Source of the DNA: Acinetobacter lanii
GTDB lineage: Bacteria > Pseudomonadota > Gammaproteobacteria > Pseudomonadales > Moraxellaceae
Assembly (NCBI RefSeq): GCF_011578285.1
Contig: NZ_CP049916.1
Span: 2,542,001-2,606,000 of the forward strand
Direction of reading: 5' to 3'
Length of the DNA stretch: 64,000 nt
The position numbers and the translations under genes were made by a program. The notes below the pieces were generated by a model, which was not told where the DNA came from, did no database searches, and saw only the letters and a program-made list of their open reading frames with translations. This document shows, in pieces, positions 36,534 to 46,212 of the stretch. Every line of letters starts with the position of its first letter. Within the stretch, counting starts at the first letter, position 1.

Positions 36534-37721
36534 TTAAACTTCCAAATAATGACTGACAGTATTACGCCCTTTATTTTTAGACAGATACAACGCTTGATCG
36601 GCAACTTTAGCGATATCCTCCAAATGCTTGCCTGAGTCTGACAAAGCAACACCAAAACTAGCGCTCACTTTTAAAAGGGTTCCATCTGCTAAGTGAATCT
36701 GCTCCATTTCAATGGCTTGACGACAGCGTTCAGCTACTTCCATTGCATCTGCTAAATTTTGTTCAGGCAAAATCAATACAAATTCCTCTCCCCCAAAACG
36801 TCCGACGATGTCATTGCCTCGTACATGGGCTTTTAGCACCTGTGCGACACGTCTTAACACTTCATCGCCAATATCATGCCCATAATTGTCATTAATTTTT
36901 TTAAAATAATCTAAATCTAAAATCACCAACGCATAAGGTAGTTTCTTTTTATACTGTAAGTGTTCAGCATAATCTGTGCTATAACGGCGGTTATACACAT
37001 TGGTCAGCCCATCAATTTGACTTAAGGTTTCAATCTTGCGTTCACGACGGCGCCATTGCCTTAGTAAAATTTCAAAAAATAAAGCAGAAATCATCAGAAT
37101 CGGGATATACAAAATCAGCATACTGTTCATCCAAAATGAATTTTTATAAAACTCACTGTTGTTTAAACGTTCACTGAATAACGGAGCATAGGAAATCGCA
37201 TCAATCGAGGTCAAATAACCAATCCCTACCAAGACCACCGCCACAATCACCGCGATGCTATAAATCACTTTGGGTTGATAAAACACAAAGCCAATCAATA
37301 AAATATTGACCACACCCGCCATAGCGGCAGGACTATAAATGCCCACAGTATGCGCCGAGTAAATGAGCAATAGGCCAAAATACAGCGGAATAAACCATCC
37401 CATGAATGTGCGGAACGTTTTAAATCGCTTAAAAGTCAGAGAAATGATGAGGATTAGACTGGTGAGTGCGATCTGACAGTAAGTGGTGAACATCCGGTAG
37501 TCATGATAACTTTCACTCAGCCAAATGCGGTTTTCAGAATGGTAATTAATCACGTACCATGACAAATGTCCGCACACCGTCAGCAGAGCAAACAGCAGTA
37601 ACAAAATCCCTTTATTAAAATCAGGCCAATAAATCAGCACATTGTCGGTTTCAAATAAATGAAAGCGGATTTGTGCCCATGCCTGTTTTATTTTATGGAT
37701 CAGTCGCTGCATTATTTTCAT
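36534..37721 (-). CDS. Membrane diguanylate cyclase (GGDEF), copy 1
   Basis: This enzyme makes cyclic di-GMP from two GTP. The 395 residues have six membrane spans (about 35-220; IYSPAAMAGVVNILLIGFVF) and a C-terminal GGDEF domain (about 235-395). The signature is GGEEF; LDYFKKINDNYGHDIGDEVL is intact; and the inhibitory I-site RxxD is present as RGND five residues before GGEEF. The membrane domain closely resembles those of the genes at 39983 and 41596. ATG at 37712 is a possible alternative start. Confidence 0.92.
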   Translation of the reverse strand: MKIMQRLIHKIKQAWAQIRFHLFETDNVLIYWPDFNKGILLLLFALLTVCGHLSWYVINYHSENRIWLSESYHDYRMFTTYCQIALTSLILIISLTFKRFKTFRTFMGWFIPLYFGLLLIYSAHTVGIYSPAAMAGVVNILLIGFVFYQPKVIYSIAVIVAVVLVGIGYLTSIDAISYAPLFSERLNNSEFYKNSFWMNSMLILYIPILMISALFFEILLRQWRRRERKIETLSQIDGLTNVYNRRYSTDYAEHLQYKKKLPYALVILDLDYFKKINDNYGHDIGDEVLRRVAQVLKAHVRGNDIVGRFGGEEFVLILPEQNLADAMEVAERCRQAIEMEQIHLADGTLLKVSASFGVALSDSGKHLEDIAKVADQALYLSKNKGRNTVSHYLEV

Positions 37722-37934
37722 ATTATCGGCTAAGGTTTATATCAATTATTTTCGGCAAAATTATTTCAGGGAAATACCCCATGCCTTACTCAGGCATGAT
37801 TTTTATCCTTTTATGTATAGCATTATCTTTGCTGAAAAATCCAACACTAAATCTATGATTATGTTGATTTATCCTGTTCTAATATAAAAATTTAGAAAAT
37901 CTTAACTCATCCCAACTTTGATCTTTAGGACTGC

Positions 37935-38411
37935 TTATAAGCGTTCTACAAACAAGATTCCATTTAAATGATCGACTTCGTGTTGCACAATCCGTGCAGG
38001 AAAACCCTGAAAAGACGTTTCAACCACTTCACCATTTAAAGTGTAATAACGCACCTTAATCCGTTCAGCGCGCGCCACATCTCCACGTTCGTTCGGCACA
38101 CTCAAACAGCCCTCTTCCCCCAATATAGTCTGTTCAGATGCAAACACAATTTCCGGATTGACCATCACCACGGCATCCATATCGGGTGCGTCCGGATAAC
38201 GAATATTGGGACGCGATGCCACTATAATCACTCGCTTAGACACATAGACCTGTGGTGCAGCAATGCCCACGCCATTACGTTCCAACATGGTGTCCTGCAT
38301 TGCATCTGCCAATGTATTTAACCATGCACTGCCAAACTCATGTTCGCTGACCGGAGCAGCCACAATGCCAAGTACTGCTTCGCCGCGTTGCGCGACCGCT
38401 AAAATTGTCAT
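37935..38411 (-). CDS. def: Peptide deformylase
   Basis: This metalloenzyme removes the formyl group from new proteins. The 158 residues have all three motifs: GVGIAAPQV, EGCLSVP (metal Cys) and QHEVDHLNG (two metal His and catalytic Glu). AAGGAAG lies 7 bases before the ATG. It lacks the fmt neighbour of the main def gene, so it is probably a second, unlinked deformylase; activity should still be expected from intact motifs. Confidence 0.93.
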   Translation of the reverse strand: MTILAVAQRGEAVLGIVAAPVSEHEFGSAWLNTLADAMQDTMLERNGVGIAAPQVYVSKRVIIVASRPNIRYPDAPDMDAVVMVNPEIVFASEQTILGEEGCLSVPNERGDVARAERIKVRYYTLNGEVVETSFQGFPARIVQHEVDHLNGILFVERL

Positions 38412-38753
38412 GCTTGATCTTCCTTTGTATATATGTGTTTGTCTGAGTGGAGATGGTTTTTAATGCTTATCGGCTTTGATGGTAATAGGCGTTACTGCTA
38501 GGATTTTTAAAGCTCAGCGTTTTTAATACTCAGCGTTTTGAATGTTTTAGCTTAAATCCGAATGCTTGAATTTTAAACTGATTTATTTTCATATACACAT
38601 CAATAAACACCGATAAGCATCATTCAAATGAAAGTTTTGAAACTGCAACATACCTCGCTACCCATGCATCTTCCTATTTAAAAATAAATCAAGATATTGC
38701 TTATCGCTTGAGCATGTTAAAATTCTGGCATACAGTTTTTGTTATAGGCGCTC
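38412..38753. other. Gene-free stretch between def and the split cyclase gene
   Basis: AT-rich divergent promoter region. A short direct repeat (CTCAGCGTTTT twice, near 38513-38541) is the only pattern seen. Confidence 0.5.
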
Positions 38754-39932
38754 ATGACCGCACAAGTAAATTATTTTAGTTTGCTGATTCCCATTTTTTT
38801 AATGGTGATTGCGGGGATTCTGTTCGTTTTAGCTTTTCTCAATAAAATTTCTAATTATATGAAATGGTTTGCCGCAGCGATTTTTGTCTCTGTCTGTGTG
38901 CAAATTTTACAAACCATTGTTCTACCGAGCGATATTTATCGTTTTGCCCCACTGAACTGTTTTCTGTTTTTTATTTCAGTGCTGTGTACCGCACATGCCG
39001 TCTATCTTAGACTCGGTATAGCCACCCATTGACGCTTTGTACTCACGACCTTAGTGATCAGTGAGTTAATCCTAACTTATTACTGTTGGGTTGAGCCGAA
39101 TTTGGATGTTCGGCTGAGCATCGTGGCGATTTGTTCAGTGTTACTGTGCTGCAATAACCTAGTTGACTTGGTGCAGTCAAAATCTTCCCATTTTCTCGAT
39201 ACCCTATTGAAAATCAGTCTATATGGCATGATCTTTGCGATTGTGCTGCGTGCCGTGTATATGGTACTGATTTACAATCAAATCTCATGGATTGAACAAC
39301 GTGATCTGATTTGGGCATTAACCCAATTTTTGATGCTCTTTTTCGCTATTGTGATGATCACCATTTTCATCAGTTGTTCGATTCAAGACACCTTAATTCG
39401 GCTTTCTCGTGAACGCAATTTAGACCCGCTGACTGGCTTAATCAACCGCCGTGCTTTGGACGAACATATTGAACGACTTAAGCTTGAAAACGGCCACAAG
39501 CAGCATGCCATTATCCTGTGTGATATCGATCATTTTAAACAGGTTAATGATCAATATGGTCATGCCGTAGGAGATGCTGCATTAAAGCATATCGCGCAGA
39601 TGATGAATAAAGCCGTGCGTAAGTCCGATGAGATTGCCCGAATCGGTGGTGAAGAATTTCTGATTTTATTGCACGATGTGCATGAAGGTTTTGCCCTCAC
39701 TGTGGCAGAACGGATTCGAACCGTTGTTGAAATGACACCCTTACAGATTGAACAGCAAAACATTTATATGACGGTGAGTTTTGGTGTGAGCTTTTTTAAA
39801 CATTATGATGATATTGCTCAAGCCAAGCAAAATGCGGATTTATTGCTGTATCAAGCCAAAAAATTTGGTCGCAATAAAGTTCAGTGGCAACTGCAATCTC
39901 AATTAAAAACTTTGAATACGCTTAAGCCTTGA
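38754..39932 (+). pseudogene. Membrane diguanylate cyclase (GGDEF) split by an in-frame TGA
   Basis: One continuous frame of 392 codons is interrupted only by TGA at 39030-39032. Before it are 92 codons with three membrane spans (MTAQVNYFSLLIPIFL...); right after it the same frame continues RFVLTTLVISELILTYYC with further spans and then a complete GGDEF domain (LDPLTGLINRRALDEH, DIDHFKQVNDQYGHAVGD, GGEEF, I-site RKSD). A Trp (TGG) to stop change in the membrane domain is the simplest reading. A GTG at 39054 in the same frame could restart a shorter, 292-residue cyclase lacking the first spans. UGA-C is a leaky context, so read-through or a sequencing error remain possible. Confidence 0.85.
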
Positions 39933-39982
39933 ACATCAGATGTGATTCAAAGCGGTTACATGATCCTGTACGCCTGCGCTGT

Positions 39983-41320
39983 TTAAATCTCTTGCGTTAA
40001 CAGCGTCATTGAACTGTTGTAACACAACACCTGATTACGTCCCTGATGCTTGGCTTGATATAAGGCTTGATCTGCTCTGCGAATCGTATCTTCTTTGGCC
40101 ATGCCTTGCTGAGAAAAGGCCACACCAAAACTGGCGCTGAATTGAAGTGGACGCCCTTCTTGGGTTTCAATACTGGCCTGTTGAATCGCTTGACGACATG
40201 CTTCGGTCATTTTCAACACATACTCCAAGCTTTTATCAACAAAAATCAAAATAAATTCTTCGCCCCCATAACGACCCACCAAGTCTTGTATTAAGTGCTG
40301 TGTTCTCGCATGTTGTAGCGTTACACTCAATTTGCGTTTTTGCATGGATGGGGCTTTAGATTGAGTTAAACGGTTCGAGTCTTCAGAATTAGACGGTAAT
40401 GGTTTAAATTGCATCGGCTCGACATCAGCAGCTAAGCCTTGAATCTGATCTTTTAAAATTTTTGCAACTTCTATCAGCACCGCATCACCGGCTTCATGCC
40501 CAAAATCATCATTGATCTTTTTAAAAAAATCCAAATCCAGCAATGCCACCGCATAAGGCAGTTGTTGTGCTTCAATTTGTTGTAAGCTTTGTCCAATACT
40601 GCGTCGGTTATCGATGCCGGTCAGTGGGTCTTTACGACTAATCTCATTAATCAATTGTTCACGGTTACGCCACTGGGTCAGCAAAATTTCAAATAACCCC
40701 AAGCTGGCAAAAAAGATCGGAATATATAAGAACATCATACTGAATACCCAGTATGGATTCTCATATAACACTTGTTGATTCAGTTCCGCACTAAAAATCG
40801 GTGCATGCGCAAAGGTGCCATTGGAACACAAAAAAATGACCGCCAACAACGCCACAGTAATCGGAATAAAGGTCAGATAAATCATTTTGCGTTCATGCAA
40901 AACTAAGCCGACTGTCACCAAATTAATGTAGCCTGCAATGGTTGCAGGACTTGAGATCCCGATGCTATATCCGGCCAAAAGTAGTGTCGAACCCAGATAG
41001 GCCACGGCAAAATAAGGCATATACCGCTGAATCAAAGCATGCTGTTGCAAGCGATAGGTGAGATAGGTCAAGCCAAAATATAAACATGTCCCGACCACAA
41101 AGACCGTTAAATAAAGGCCAAAGTACTGCGGATTAATCCAATGATTTAAGGAGGGCGTATAAAAGCTGAAAAGCAGCCAAATCACCCAAAAACTGTAATA
41201 CACGCCGCCCATCAACAAAATCAAAATACTTTTGCGGATGTTGTCCCACTGCATGATTACGCTCGAATCCATAAAGTTTTTTATGCGTTCATTCGTCCTG
41301 AAAAACCATGCATTGCTCAT
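39983..41320 (-). CDS. Membrane diguanylate cyclase (GGDEF), copy 3, with insertion
   Basis: 445 residues: six membrane spans (about 30-225; IGISSPATIAGYINLVTVGLVL) and a GGDEF domain. Between the first half (LDLDFFKKINDDFGHEAGD) and GGEEF an extra stretch of about 50 residues (GLAADVEPMQFKP to QHLIQD) rich in Ser/Gln/Lys is inserted. The I-site Arg is lost (LIQD instead of RxxD), so product inhibition is probably absent. GGEEF itself and the C-terminal ADQALYQAKHQGRNQV are intact. ATG at 41272 is an alternative start. Paralogous and adjacent, same strand, to the gene at 41596. Confidence 0.92.
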   Translation of the reverse strand: MSNAWFFRTNERIKNFMDSSVIMQWDNIRKSILILLMGGVYYSFWVIWLLFSFYTPSLNHWINPQYFGLYLTVFVVGTCLYFGLTYLTYRLQQHALIQRYMPYFAVAYLGSTLLLAGYSIGISSPATIAGYINLVTVGLVLHERKMIYLTFIPITVALLAVIFLCSNGTFAHAPIFSAELNQQVLYENPYWVFSMMFLYIPIFFASLGLFEILLTQWRNREQLINEISRKDPLTGIDNRRSIGQSLQQIEAQQLPYAVALLDLDFFKKINDDFGHEAGDAVLIEVAKILKDQIQGLAADVEPMQFKPLPSNSEDSNRLTQSKAPSMQKRKLSVTLQHARTQHLIQDLVGRYGGEEFILIFVDKSLEYVLKMTEACRQAIQQASIETQEGRPLQFSASFGVAFSQQGMAKEDTIRRADQALYQAKHQGRNQVLCYNSSMTLLTQEI

Positions 41321-41595
41321 AATATGAATCGATTACTCTCTAAATTTTTTTAATGTCAGTGAAATGATTTGAACATATCCGTTGTTCATAAAATCGACTA
41401 TAGCATAGCGTATTTCAACACTGCTCAAAAATGAATAAAACTTTTAACTTTTTATCTTGAGTCATCAGAAGTGTGCATGGTTTTATTTTAGATGAATATT
41501 GTCGAGTCAATGCAGATCAATGTACTCAGTATTCAGCATGGAAGATCAATAGGCTTTGCATGTTTGATCGAAACGAAAATGTGATTCTATGCGTA

Positions 41596-42765
41596 TTAAA
41601 TACTGTCTAAATAAGGTTTGACTTGGTTTCGTCCACTGTCTTTGGCTTGATACAACGCTTGATCTGCCTGACGAATAATCACCTCTTTACTTAAACTTAG
41701 CTTCGACAATGCCACCCCAAAACTTGCAGAAGCATGAATCATGGTCGATTTATTGATATAAATCGGTTCTTTTTCAATTTCAAGACGACAGCGCTCGGCA
41801 ATGTCCATCGCTTGTTTTAAACTTTTATTCTTTAAAACTAAAATAAATTCTTCGCCGCCAAATCTTCCCACCACATCTTCACCTCGCAGATTCGCAGACA
41901 ATATTTTCGCGACTTTCTTCAACACTTGGTCACCGACATCATGCCCATAACTATCATTGATCTTTTTAAAATGATCAAGATCTAACAAGACCAAGGCATA
42001 GCTTTGCTGATCTTGCTGAATTTGCGACAGATTGCTGGCAATTTTTCGGCGGTTATAAATCCCGGTCAATGGGTCGATTTGACTGATTTCATTGATTTGT
42101 TTTTCACGGTTACGCCACTGCGTTAAGAGCACTTCAAATAAGACCAAGCCTGCAAAAAATATCGGAATATACAAATACAGTTGGCTATATACCCAAAATT
42201 CATTGTGAATCAAAATACTCCGATTCACTTCTTCACTATAAACCGGCGCATAGGTCATTTTGCCCAACATGCTTAACACAATCGCAATCAGTAGATAAAT
42301 CGTGATGGGAATAAAAATGATATAAATAATTTTACGCTCGAACAGCACCAAACCGACTGTGACCAAACTGATATAACCTGCAATCGTGGCAGGACTGCTG
42401 ATCCCGATGGTATAGCCGCCATAAATAAAGGTCAGCGAAAAAAAGATAATCGAGATATAAGGCAAATAGGTTTGGGCATAGACATTATGCCGATAATAAT
42501 GACACGGCCATATCAACAGAAAACTTAAAATACAGCAGATACTCATGCGGGTGACATGAAATTTAAAATAATCAGGATTCAACCAATGCTGTAAAGAAGG
42601 CGTCAATGAACAACCCAAATACCAAGCAATCCACAAAATATGATCGATGCCACCCAAAAACAGCACCAACATACTTTTGTTTAAATTACTCCAATTCATC
42701 AACACACTATTGTTCATAAACTGCTGAACAGGTGATGAATGAATGATTTGTGTCAGTAATTTCAT
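41596..42765 (-). CDS. Membrane diguanylate cyclase (GGDEF), copy 4
   Basis: 389 residues: six membrane spans (about 35-230; IGISSPATIAGYISLVTVGLVL) and a standard GGDEF domain with DPLTGIYNRRKI, LDLDHFKKINDSYGHDVGD, I-site RGED and GGEEF. It is the intact-form paralogue of the gene at 39983, from which it is separated by 275 AT-rich bases; a tandem duplication is likely. Signal sensed by the shared membrane domain is unknown. Confidence 0.92.
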   Translation of the reverse strand: MKLLTQIIHSSPVQQFMNNSVLMNWSNLNKSMLVLFLGGIDHILWIAWYLGCSLTPSLQHWLNPDYFKFHVTRMSICCILSFLLIWPCHYYRHNVYAQTYLPYISIIFFSLTFIYGGYTIGISSPATIAGYISLVTVGLVLFERKIIYIIFIPITIYLLIAIVLSMLGKMTYAPVYSEEVNRSILIHNEFWVYSQLYLYIPIFFAGLVLFEVLLTQWRNREKQINEISQIDPLTGIYNRRKIASNLSQIQQDQQSYALVLLDLDHFKKINDSYGHDVGDQVLKKVAKILSANLRGEDVVGRFGGEEFILVLKNKSLKQAMDIAERCRLEIEKEPIYINKSTMIHASASFGVALSKLSLSKEVIIRQADQALYQAKDSGRNQVKPYLDSI

Positions 42766-43183
42766 TTTAATGCGATGTACTCAGATTAATATGAACATGC
42801 CTCATGATTAATCCAGTTCTATTCTTATATCGTGTTCAAAGCAAAATTTGCTTAAAAGCCCCTTTAAATTAAAAAATAAGAGATTTAGTTCTCACTATTG
42901 ATCTTATATCTATAATTTATCACAACAAATTTACCCCTAAGCTGAAGATAATTCAATCATTTTGTTCAATTTTTTATCACATATACCAATTCATGCTGAC
43001 CCAATTAAGGCTGTTATTTTTTTCAAAACGAAATTGGCTTAAAAACAGACATCATCATGTATCAGGATTCAATCCTGCATAAACTCATCGTCTGAATATC
43101 AGCTCAAATACCCTGCTTTTAATGATGATGGTTTTAATAATGATGGTTTTATTATTGGGCTTTGAGGATTGCCGTATTAATCA
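42766..43183. other. Gene-free stretch downstream of the small unknown gene
   Basis: About 420 AT-rich bases upstream of the cyclase at 41596. A short imperfect tandem repeat (ATGATGGTTTTAAT / ATGATGGTTTTATT, 43122-43153) is seen; no ORF supported. Confidence 0.5.
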
Positions 43184-43471
43184 TCATGCTTTTGATGATG
43201 GTTGTTTGATATGAAAATGCACAGTTACATCATCCGAGACGTGAATATTCAGATAATGCGAACCATAGTAAATCACTGCATCAAATTGTTCTGCACCATC
43301 ATCTAAGCCACTACAGCACCATTGTGTGCCTTGGGGAAAATCGCTGAGCCATGTGGCCTTGTAAAAATCTGACACTGAATCAAACTGAATATACTGCTCA
43401 GGCATCGCCATGATTTTCATGGCAAGATCATCAAACTTTTTCAACTGCATTTGTTTAAAATCGATGATCAT
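43184..43471 (-). CDS. Small protein of unknown function behind pnuC
   Basis: From ATG 43471 this is a 95-residue soluble protein (MIIDFKQMQLKKFDDLAMKI...). It has a Trp/Cys patch (PQGTQWCCSGLDDGAEQFDAVIYYGSHY) and no signal peptide. GGGAT lies about 10 bases upstream; a longer frame to 43531 overlaps pnuC. I do not recognise a domain. It lies 37 bases after pnuC on the same strand, so it may be co-transcribed with it; a link to nicotinamide riboside use is only positional. Confidence 0.65.
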   Translation of the reverse strand: MIIDFKQMQLKKFDDLAMKIMAMPEQYIQFDSVSDFYKATWLSDFPQGTQWCCSGLDDGAEQFDAVIYYGSHYLNIHVSDDVTVHFHIKQPSSKA

Positions 43472-43508
43472 CGCCACATCCCATCTCAACGATTCAACGT
43501 ATAAATTT

Positions 43509-44099
43509 TTAAAGACGAACAGATTTAGCAAGGCTGTGTTGCTGTTGCTTTCTGACCTGTAACCATTGCCACCAACCGAATGCTGCTAAGCCAATAAATG
43601 CCGCATAAAGCCCTGCCGTTAAAAATAAATCTTTATAAATAAACATACCGACATAAATGATATTTACAAACACCCACAACACCCAAGTGGCAATATGTTT
43701 ACGACTGGTCCAATAGGTAGCCAACAAACTAAACGCGGCTAACTGAGAATCCAACATCGGCAAGGCAGCATCGGTAAAGTGTTTTAATACCAAACCAAAT
43801 AAGAGTCCTCCAACTGCCGCCATGATCATTTGTATGATCACCGTGCTAGTTGCGATTGGCTCGATTCGAATGATGTGTTCTTCTTGTTTACCCCTTAACC
43901 AATAGTAAAACCCATATAGATTCACCACCATAAAGAAAAATTGCAGAATCGTTTCACCATACAGCTTAAATTCATAGAACAAGTAGGCGTACAGCACGAA
44001 AGCCACAAAGTTAAACAGCCAGCACCACATATTCCTGAGCACTGTCAGCGTCACTCCAATTAGGCTAATGATCACCGCGAAGATTTCTAAAGGAGACAT
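43509..44099 (-). CDS. pnuC: Nicotinamide riboside transporter PnuC
   Basis: This inner-membrane facilitator takes up nicotinamide riboside for NAD synthesis. From ATG 44099 it has 196 residues with six or seven spans. Family features seen: the start SPLEIFAVIISLIGVTLTV, NMWCWLFNFVAFVLYAYLFYE, the NLYGFYYWLRG segment with the signature WxxG, and ATYWTSRKHIATWVLWVFVNI. An upstream in-frame GTG at 44144 would add 15 residues. No NadR-type kinase gene is adjacent. Confidence 0.9.
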   Translation of the reverse strand: MSPLEIFAVIISLIGVTLTVLRNMWCWLFNFVAFVLYAYLFYEFKLYGETILQFFFMVVNLYGFYYWLRGKQEEHIIRIEPIATSTVIIQMIMAAVGGLLFGLVLKHFTDAALPMLDSQLAAFSLLATYWTSRKHIATWVLWVFVNIIYVGMFIYKDLFLTAGLYAAFIGLAAFGWWQWLQVRKQQQHSLAKSVRL

Positions 44100-44339
44100 A
44101 CCATTTACTACATCTGAAGATGCTCTATTATGAAAATGAATCACATAAATACAAGTAGATTAATGCGTCATCGCCCAAATTTCTGATCCCTAAGCAACTC
44201 ATTATATTTTACCCATTATGACTTTCATCCAGAAAATGAACGCTTAAGTTTTGACCTTACTCTTTACATGATTTACAACTAGAAAGGTACATAGATCTGT
44301 ACTCAGCCCAATCTTCATTTTTAAATGGAATCAAAGCTT

Positions 44340-45119
44340 ATGAGCAATGCAAGAATTAGCCGTGAAATCAAAGGGCATCTTTACCTCATAGGACTCAACC
44401 GAGCAGAAAAACGCAATGCTTTTGACAGTCAAATGATTGATGAACTGTCCCAAGCCCTCACCGATTATGAAAATCAACCTGCGTTGCGCTGTGCCGTGAT
44501 CTTTGCACATGGTGATCATTTCACTGCGGGTTTAGATTTGGCAGCACTACAAACCAAAATGTCGAGCGGCATCTTTACAAAAGACCCGAAGGTCGTCAAT
44601 CCATGGGGAACATCTGGTCGCACTCGAACAAAACCTGTGGTCGTCGCGGTACAGGGCTATTGTTATACCGCAGGGATTGAATTGTTATTAAATGCCGACA
44701 TTGCCATTGCTCAAGCCAATACGCAATTTACCCAAATTGAAGTACTGCGTGGCATTTTACCTTTTGGCGGAGCAACTTCACGCTTTGTAAAAGCAGCCGG
44801 ATGGAATAAAGCCATGCGCTATCTGCTTACCGGCGATGTTTTTGATGCTCAAACTGCGCTAGACCTTAATTTAATTTGTGAAATCACCTCCAATCACCCT
44901 TTACAACGTGCCATTGAGTTGGCTGAGAAAATCGCAACTGCAGCACCGCTTGCCGTTCAAGCCACAATTGCTGCAGCTAAGGATGCCCTTGAGCTGGGTG
45001 AAAAACAGGCCTTTGCCAAACTCAATCAACATTTACAGCCTTTACTTAAAACACAAGATCTACAAGAAGGCGTTGATGCCATGTTAGAACGCCGAGCACC
45101 GAGATTCGAAGGTAAATAA
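44340..45119 (+). CDS. Enoyl-CoA hydratase/crotonase family protein
   Basis: This 259-residue cytoplasmic protein (from ATG 44340; ATG 44325 is possible) hydrates a 2-enoyl-CoA in beta-oxidation or a related pathway. Oxyanion-hole segments HFTAGLDL and GYCYTAGIELLL are present. Both catalytic glutamates align: Glu in GIEL and Glu in QIEVLRGILPFGGA. The fold starts at RISREIKGHLYLIGLNRAEKRNAFD. A 5-base-spaced partner gene is absent; it is followed by a separate hydrolase gene after 86 bases. Confidence 0.88.
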   Translation: MSNARISREIKGHLYLIGLNRAEKRNAFDSQMIDELSQALTDYENQPALRCAVIFAHGDHFTAGLDLAALQTKMSSGIFTKDPKVVNPWGTSGRTRTKPVVVAVQGYCYTAGIELLLNADIAIAQANTQFTQIEVLRGILPFGGATSRFVKAAGWNKAMRYLLTGDVFDAQTALDLNLICEITSNHPLQRAIELAEKIATAAPLAVQATIAAAKDALELGEKQAFAKLNQHLQPLLKTQDLQEGVDAMLERRAPRFEGK

Positions 45120-45205
45120 ATTCGATTACAGCATAAATAATCAAAATGTTTTAAAACAGTTAAAATCACGCCTGCTTAAAGCAAAAAAAATAAAGGGATA
45201 TTCAA

Positions 45206-46090
45206 ATGCACAATGCCCAAGCTAAAAATTCAAATGAAATCAGCATTCAAAAACAACAATTCAAAGCCCTCGATGGTTACGTCCTAAGTGGCATTCGATA
45301 TCACCTTCAATCTGAGATTAAAGCCAAAATCATTGTGGCCAGTGCTACAGGAGTACCCCAGCCCTTTTATCGTCGCTTTGCTGAATATGCCGCTAAGCTC
45401 GGCTATGAAGTGTTGACCTTTGATTATCGTGGCGTTGCTGATTCTGCACCTGCACAGCTTAAAGGCTTCGAGATGTCCTATTTAGATTGGGGGGCTTTAG
45501 ATTTAGCAGGTGCTATTGAGTTTTTGGCTGAGGATTCAATTCCTCTCTTCATCGTTGGGCATTCTTATGGTGGTCAAGCCTTAGGTCTTACACCCAATCA
45601 TGACAAAGTCAACGCCATGTACTGCTTTGGTACAGGCGCAGGTTGGTCAGGCTATATGCCGTTTAAAGAAAAATTTACAGTGCAAGTGATGTGGAATATC
45701 ATTTTCCCACCCATAGTTGCCCTCAAAGGCTATTTACCTTGGAGTAAACTGAATATGGGGGCTGATCTCCCTTTAGGGGTCTACCAACAATGGCGCAAAT
45801 GGTGTAAACATCCAACGTATTTCTTTGCCGATCCAGAACTACCAGACCTGAAACAACGTTATGCCAACGTGAAAACCAAGATCTTTGCAGTCTCTGCACT
45901 AGATGATGACTGGGCTTTACCCAACTCGCGTCATGCATTTATGCAACATTACACGCATGCCAATTTAAAATTTATTGATATTTCTGCATCAGACTATGGA
46001 CTGAAACAGATCGGTCATATGGGGTATTTCAGAAAAGGCGCTGAACCGATTTGGAATGAGATGATCCACACCTTAGAACAGCTTATCTAA
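45206..46090 (+). CDS. Alpha/beta-hydrolase (COG4757-like)
   Basis: This 294-residue hydrolase begins with a lid-like strand region (KALDGYVLSGIRYHL), then IIVASATGVPQPFYRRFAEYAA, a TFDYRGVADS strand, and the nucleophile elbow GHSYGGQALGL (Ser near 119). Acid in SALDDDWALP and His in IGHMGYF complete the triad. No signal peptide. AAGGGA lies 9 bases before the ATG. Substrate is unknown; family members are annotated as predicted hydrolases. Confidence 0.83.
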   Translation: MHNAQAKNSNEISIQKQQFKALDGYVLSGIRYHLQSEIKAKIIVASATGVPQPFYRRFAEYAAKLGYEVLTFDYRGVADSAPAQLKGFEMSYLDWGALDLAGAIEFLAEDSIPLFIVGHSYGGQALGLTPNHDKVNAMYCFGTGAGWSGYMPFKEKFTVQVMWNIIFPPIVALKGYLPWSKLNMGADLPLGVYQQWRKWCKHPTYFFADPELPDLKQRYANVKTKIFAVSALDDDWALPNSRHAFMQHYTHANLKFIDISASDYGLKQIGHMGYFRKGAEPIWNEMIHTLEQLI

Positions 46091-46212
46091 GCTTATTTTT
46101 ATTTCACTATTGATAACATTATTAATTAGACATGTTCATTAAAGCTGATTTAGAGCACTCATCCTGAGCATTTATATATGCTTTAACTTCAAGTTAGCTA
46201 ATTAATTCATAA

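Noticed and set aside
39030-39032. Selenocysteine at the TGA of the cyclase gene
   Set aside because: No selenocysteine-insertion hairpin is seen just after the TGA, and a Trp-to-stop change in a membrane segment is simpler.
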